Shown here in pieces: positions 60,200 to 64,000 of a DNA stretch of 64,000 bases. Made by a program: the position numbers and the translations under genes. The notes below the pieces were generated by a model that did no database searches, was not told where the DNA came from, and saw only the letters and a list, made by a program, of their open reading frames with translations. How positions within the stretch are numbered: position 1 is the stretch's first letter; each line of letters opens with the position of its first letter. The stretch is from Eublepharis macularius (Eukaryota; Chordata; Lepidosauria; Squamata; Eublepharidae): the NCBI RefSeq assembly GCF_028583425.1, contig NC_072801.1:10312001-10376000 (forward strand). Direction: 5' to 3'.

Positions 60200-61419
60200 A
60201 GGAAAAGCTTCGCCTGTTGAACTTTGCTTTGCTGTACAGCTATTCGAGATGTGGGAGTCCTGTCTCTTACTTATGTGGAATGTAATGTCAAGTGGAGTGT
60301 GAAGTCAACAGTGGCTGTAGGAGTTTGCAGCGATAATTCAAACAATAAACCAGTGGGAATGCACCTAGGGGAATCCAGTCATAAGATAACAGCTGTCTCT
60401 TTTCCTTGCTTCCTTTGAGCTGCTGAGGTACCAGTGGAGTCAATTGAAACCCCAATGCTCTGTAATTTAATTAACTATTTAACCTGTGTGCGTGTCCCAG
60501 GAGCTGCTCCTCCAGTCTCCGGAGAGTGTCTTCAGTCTTGCTCATGCGTGGAAATGAAAACTGGTGTTTGAACTTCAAGAGCAGAATTCCGTGTCTTCCT
60601 TCCTTCCTCTGCACTGAATCCTCGAGTGGATTTGCATTCCCCTCTTCTGAAATCGCCACCTGTGACACTCATACATGACAGCAGCTGGGGATAAAAAACG
60701 AAACGTGGCTTTGTGGTAGCAAGGAGAAACTGATTCTCAGATTTTTTTTCTTCCTCTTTAAAATGACAAAATAATTACAAAGACATTCAAACAGAGCAGA
60801 ACCACACTGGGCCTTTGGAGTTCATGAATAATATTAGTGTTCTTTTCGCGGCTTTGATGAATTGTACCAAATTGTTTTGTTGCCTCCCTGCTCTTGAGGA
60901 CTTCTGTTAGATTGTTGTGTTTTCTGTCTCACTCACGTTTAATTAATTTTCTTTAGTTAGTAAGGGTGATGGGCTGTCACATGACTGAGCCATGGATCCA
61001 TTTGCAACCTTTGAGGAGCATGATTTTGATAAGCTCCTGTTTTGGCAGTCATCCTGTGTACCTTGACTGTTGTCTCCCTGTAGACCTGCAGATTTCAATA
61101 TATTATGAACAAATATCAAATACTCTGGCTGTATCCAGGCCTGGTTCTCTGGTTCTGGTACACTGCAGAGGCTCAGCTAACTCTAAGCCATCAAAGGCAT
61201 AGGATGGGGTTAGTATCACTTCCTAAGCTTGCACCTCTGTCAGTCTCCTGTGGTGTTGGCCTAAGGGCTCAGCTTGGACCAGAACAGGGCTGAAAGGTGA
61301 TGGTGTTCCTTGCTTGGAGTGACAAAATACCTTGAATTGCTCCTGTCTATACCCTGCTATTTTACTTGCCCTGTATAATGTAAGGATAAAATAATTTGGG
61401 TCCCAGTCCCATTGAACTG
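60200..61419. other. Intergenic DNA, unannotated
   Basis: No gene or repeat was recognised. Confidence 0.4.
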
Positions 61420-61427
61420 GTTGCAAT

Positions 61428-62339
61428 TAGAGATGGGCATGAACCGCAAAAAAACGAACCATGAGGTTCATGGTTTGGGAGTTTTCACGAACCAGGAACC
61501 ATGAACTGGCATGAACTGGAGCAAGTTTACAAACCAGTTTGTGGTTCGTGGGGTTTAAATGCCCCTTTCTGGCCGCTTAGCAGCAGCAGAGAAAAGGGCA
61601 TTTGACAGTTTAAAGAGCCCTTTCCTGCCTTGTAAGTGGTAGGTCCCTTTAAACTATCAGCTGGCAGGCGGCAGGGGGGATCCTCCTGCCGCCCCTCAAA
61701 TGGGGTGGCCTTCCTACCCCTCAAATGGCCTCTGGGATGGGAAGGCCGTTTTCGGCCTCTTCTGCCACTGCACAGGCTTGCAGTGTGGTGGAGGAAGCCG
61801 AAAACGGCCTTCCCACCGCTCAAATTGGCAACTGGGGTGGGAAGGCTATTTTTGGCCTCTTCTGCCACTGCGTGGGCCCGCAGTGCAGTGGAGGAGGCAG
61901 AAAATGGCTTCCTTGCCTTTCAAATGTCCATCGCAGCGGCCATTTGAGGGGCAGGAAGGCCATTTTTGGCTTCCTCCGCAACCCTGCAGGGCCACGTAGT
62001 AATGGAAGAGGCAAAAAACAGCCTTCCCGCCCCTCGCAGGAGGAGGGGGAGCAGGCTGTGGGCCCACAGGGCAAGGTAAGTGTGGGGCTGGGGCTGGGTG
62101 GGGCTGGGGACTGGGGTTTGGGCAGTTTAAAGGGCCCTACTGCTTGCAAGTGGCAAGAAAAGTTTATATGGCCATTTCCCTGGGGAAATGACCATTTAAA
62201 CTGCCCCTTTAATGTGACCCAAATGAACCAGTAGACCAGTTCGTGGAAACAAGCTTCCACGAACCACTGGTTCACAAACCATGAACCGGCCTGGTTCGTG
62301 CATTTTTTTGGGTCGTAATTCGATTCGTGCCCATCTCTA
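61428..62339. mobile_element. Non-autonomous hAT-type element, family H3, complete
   Basis: 912 bp. Ends TAGAGATGGGCATGAACC and the complement GTGCCCATCTCTA, with an 8-bp flanking repeat GTTGC(A/G)AT (61420-61427 and 62340-62347). The interior repeats GGCCGTTTTCGGCCTCTTCT-like units about three times. No transposase frame. The related copy at 45735-46466 has lost its left end. Confidence 0.88.
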
Positions 62340-62359
62340 GTTGCGATTCTCAGTGCTGA

Positions 62360-63640
62360 TTGCTAGTTACAGGGATCAAGCAATATCCCTGTCTACGTCC
62401 ATTGAGAATCACGGCCATAGGAGGTTTTCAATTTAGTCCCAGAGATTCTGGCTGTACGCCACTGTACAAGTTGCAGAGATGTCTCCATCAGGTGGCAAAC
62501 CCTGCACTAGAAGTTTGCAAATACTGCTTTTTTATCCGGTAACCCCACTTTGGGGATAACATATGGGGAATACTGCATAGGCTCTAAAACATAACATTAA
62601 TTAGAGAAAAAAGGAAAGAGGGAAAAGAACTTAGTGGTAAAACAAGCTATAATTACCTGGATGGAGGTGGGTAGTATTGGTTTTACTGTGCCCCCTCCTT
62701 CAAGCCTTAGCATCCAGCCTATGTTGTCAGCTCTCAGGTTATACGAAAAGCCCTTCTGCTGCTCCAGATTAGAAGATGGATGTTCTGTTTTCTAGCTGCA
62801 GTGTTATCTATGGGCAGGACTGCATTGTTCTTTTTAGCAGATCTCAGTTGTTTTGGTGGCCCTGTCAGTGAGTTGGCATGTGCGCCTAAGCGAGTGTTTT
62901 TTCAGCTTGAGCAGCTGTCTGATTGAGATCTTTTTGTAACCAAATGGATGAACCTTTTTTTTAACTAAATATTTAGGGAGATTTGCATACAGCCTTCTCT
63001 TTGGTTAAATCACAGAAGGCAGGAGCTGTTCCCCACCCCCCCGCCCCCCAATGGGTAAGGCTTGTAAATAGCAGATTTCTGGAAGCAGCTGTTTCAATTG
63101 CTGCAGATCTCTTCTTGCCCATCTCTCCTCTCGTGGGTCCATGGGTTAATGCTAGCTGAACAGTATGTGCAAAAGGGTGGTAGGTGGGAGCTGTCATGTT
63201 CCGGAGATAACGATAGTTCTCTTCAAGTATTTGAAGGGCTATTACATAAAGGGTGTATTAAATTTGTGCTTTTGGCCCGTAGTAATTTCTGCCAGTAATT
63301 TCAGCTCATGAGAACATCTTTATTGCAAATACAATTAATAATCACGCTCCCACAAGAGCCAGATATATACACCCAAACGACGTCCCTTTTCAGTGACCCA
63401 GCAATAAGAACACATGCAACTAGGATCCTTCATTTGCATGCCCTGAGTACAACATAACTTGTTTACCAAACAGCAATTGGCCCGCATCCTAGAGAATCGA
63501 TTGGCTGCTGCTAATTTACTACCCAATAGGATTTCAGAGGAGCCTGGCTTTACTTGAAGCTAGTCCAATACATAACAGAGTAGAGTTGTTTTCTGGTGCC
63601 CCAGAGGATTAGACCAGAAACAAAAGGTTACAATTAAAGC
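62360..63640. other. Intergenic DNA, unannotated
   Basis: No gene recognised; a C-rich tract at 63034-63050. Confidence 0.4.
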
Positions 63641-63649
63641 AAAAGAATT

Positions 63650-64000
63650 TTTGGCTAAGAACTTCCTGACAGAGCGGAACAGGTTTCCTTGGGAGGCGGA
63701 AGGTTCTCCTTCCTTGGAAGTTTTTAAGAAGAGGAAGGATGACAGCTATGACAGCTGATAGCTATGATGATTCACTTACTTCACATGAATATACACAGAT
63801 CAGGCGAGGGAGTTCATGAAGGGATGAGCCGGTGCGAAGCTTTCATGGCCCCTTCTTTTAACCTAGAGTAATGCCAATCACCACTTTGGGATCAGGAAGG
63901 AATTTTCCTTCTGGCTAGATTGGCTAGGGATCCTGGTGGTTTTTTGCCTTCCTCTGGGCATATAGAGCAGGGGTCACTGGGGGAGGTGATGTGGGAGATA
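63650..64000 (+). mobile_element. CR1 LINE 3' UTR fragment, running off the window
   Basis: GGAGGCGGAAGGTTCTCCTT, TTTTTAAGAAGAGGAAGGAT, GGGATCAGGAAGGAATTTTC and AGCAGGGGTCACTGGGGGAG are the conserved end of CR1 ORF2 and its 3' UTR. Continues past 64000. Confidence 0.8.

Noticed and set aside
35230..64000. Exons of SLC29A4, the gene downstream of WIPI2 in human
   Set aside because: No segment matched an equilibrative nucleoside transporter exon; the gene probably lies beyond the right edge.

Overview
This is a window of vertebrate nuclear DNA, almost certainly from a squamate reptile and possibly a gecko. The repeats argue for this: a BovB/RTE LINE, CR1 and L1 LINEs, Penelope-like elements (PLEs), hAT-type non-autonomous DNA transposons and tRNA-derived SINEs. 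The species is inferred from repeat composition only.

The only conserved cellular gene I can support is WIPI2 on the + strand, with 12 coding exons from 2893 to 33474. Every intron is GT-AG. The exons sum to 1311 nt, which is 436 codons plus a stop, the length of human WIPI2b as I remember it. The protein is the autophagy PI3P effector, a seven-bladed beta-propeller. It keeps the FRRG lipid-binding motif (residues 223-226), Arg108 (ATG16L1 contact) and Ser395 (mTORC1 site) at the human numbering. The gene starts in a CpG island (about 2580-3090) with an NRF1-type palindrome upstream and two perfect CRE palindromes just inside intron 1.

Layout: 1-2580 upstream DNA with an old retroposon; 2580-3090 CpG island and exon 1; 3090-13498 intron 1, holding a BovB tail, SINE and LINE remnants and a PLE with reverse transcriptase and GIY-YIG reading frames; 13499-33474 the other exons, with a CR1 nested inside a PLE at 17393-20825 and several hAT and foldback insertions; 33475 to about 35230 the likely 3' UTR; 35230-64000 gene-poor DNA. 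That last part holds BovB pieces, four non-autonomous hAT-like elements or relatives, an L1 split by a 3.3 kb GC-rich insertion (48767-52102), a decayed Ty3/gypsy-type retroelement (about 52938-57460), a second L1, and a CR1 tail running off the right edge.

The most unusual signal is a set of six insertions, each flanked by a 9-14 bp target-site duplication, that share one design: terminal sequence present as an inverted pair (or its deleted remnant) with a unique tail of roughly 30-37 nt outside only one arm. In two unrelated sequence families the terminal sequence carries a hammerhead-ribozyme-like core with a one-base-pair stem III. In one insertion that core sits in a 52-bp tandem repeat (26051-26206). 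I read these as Penelope-type elements and hammerhead-bearing non-autonomous relatives.
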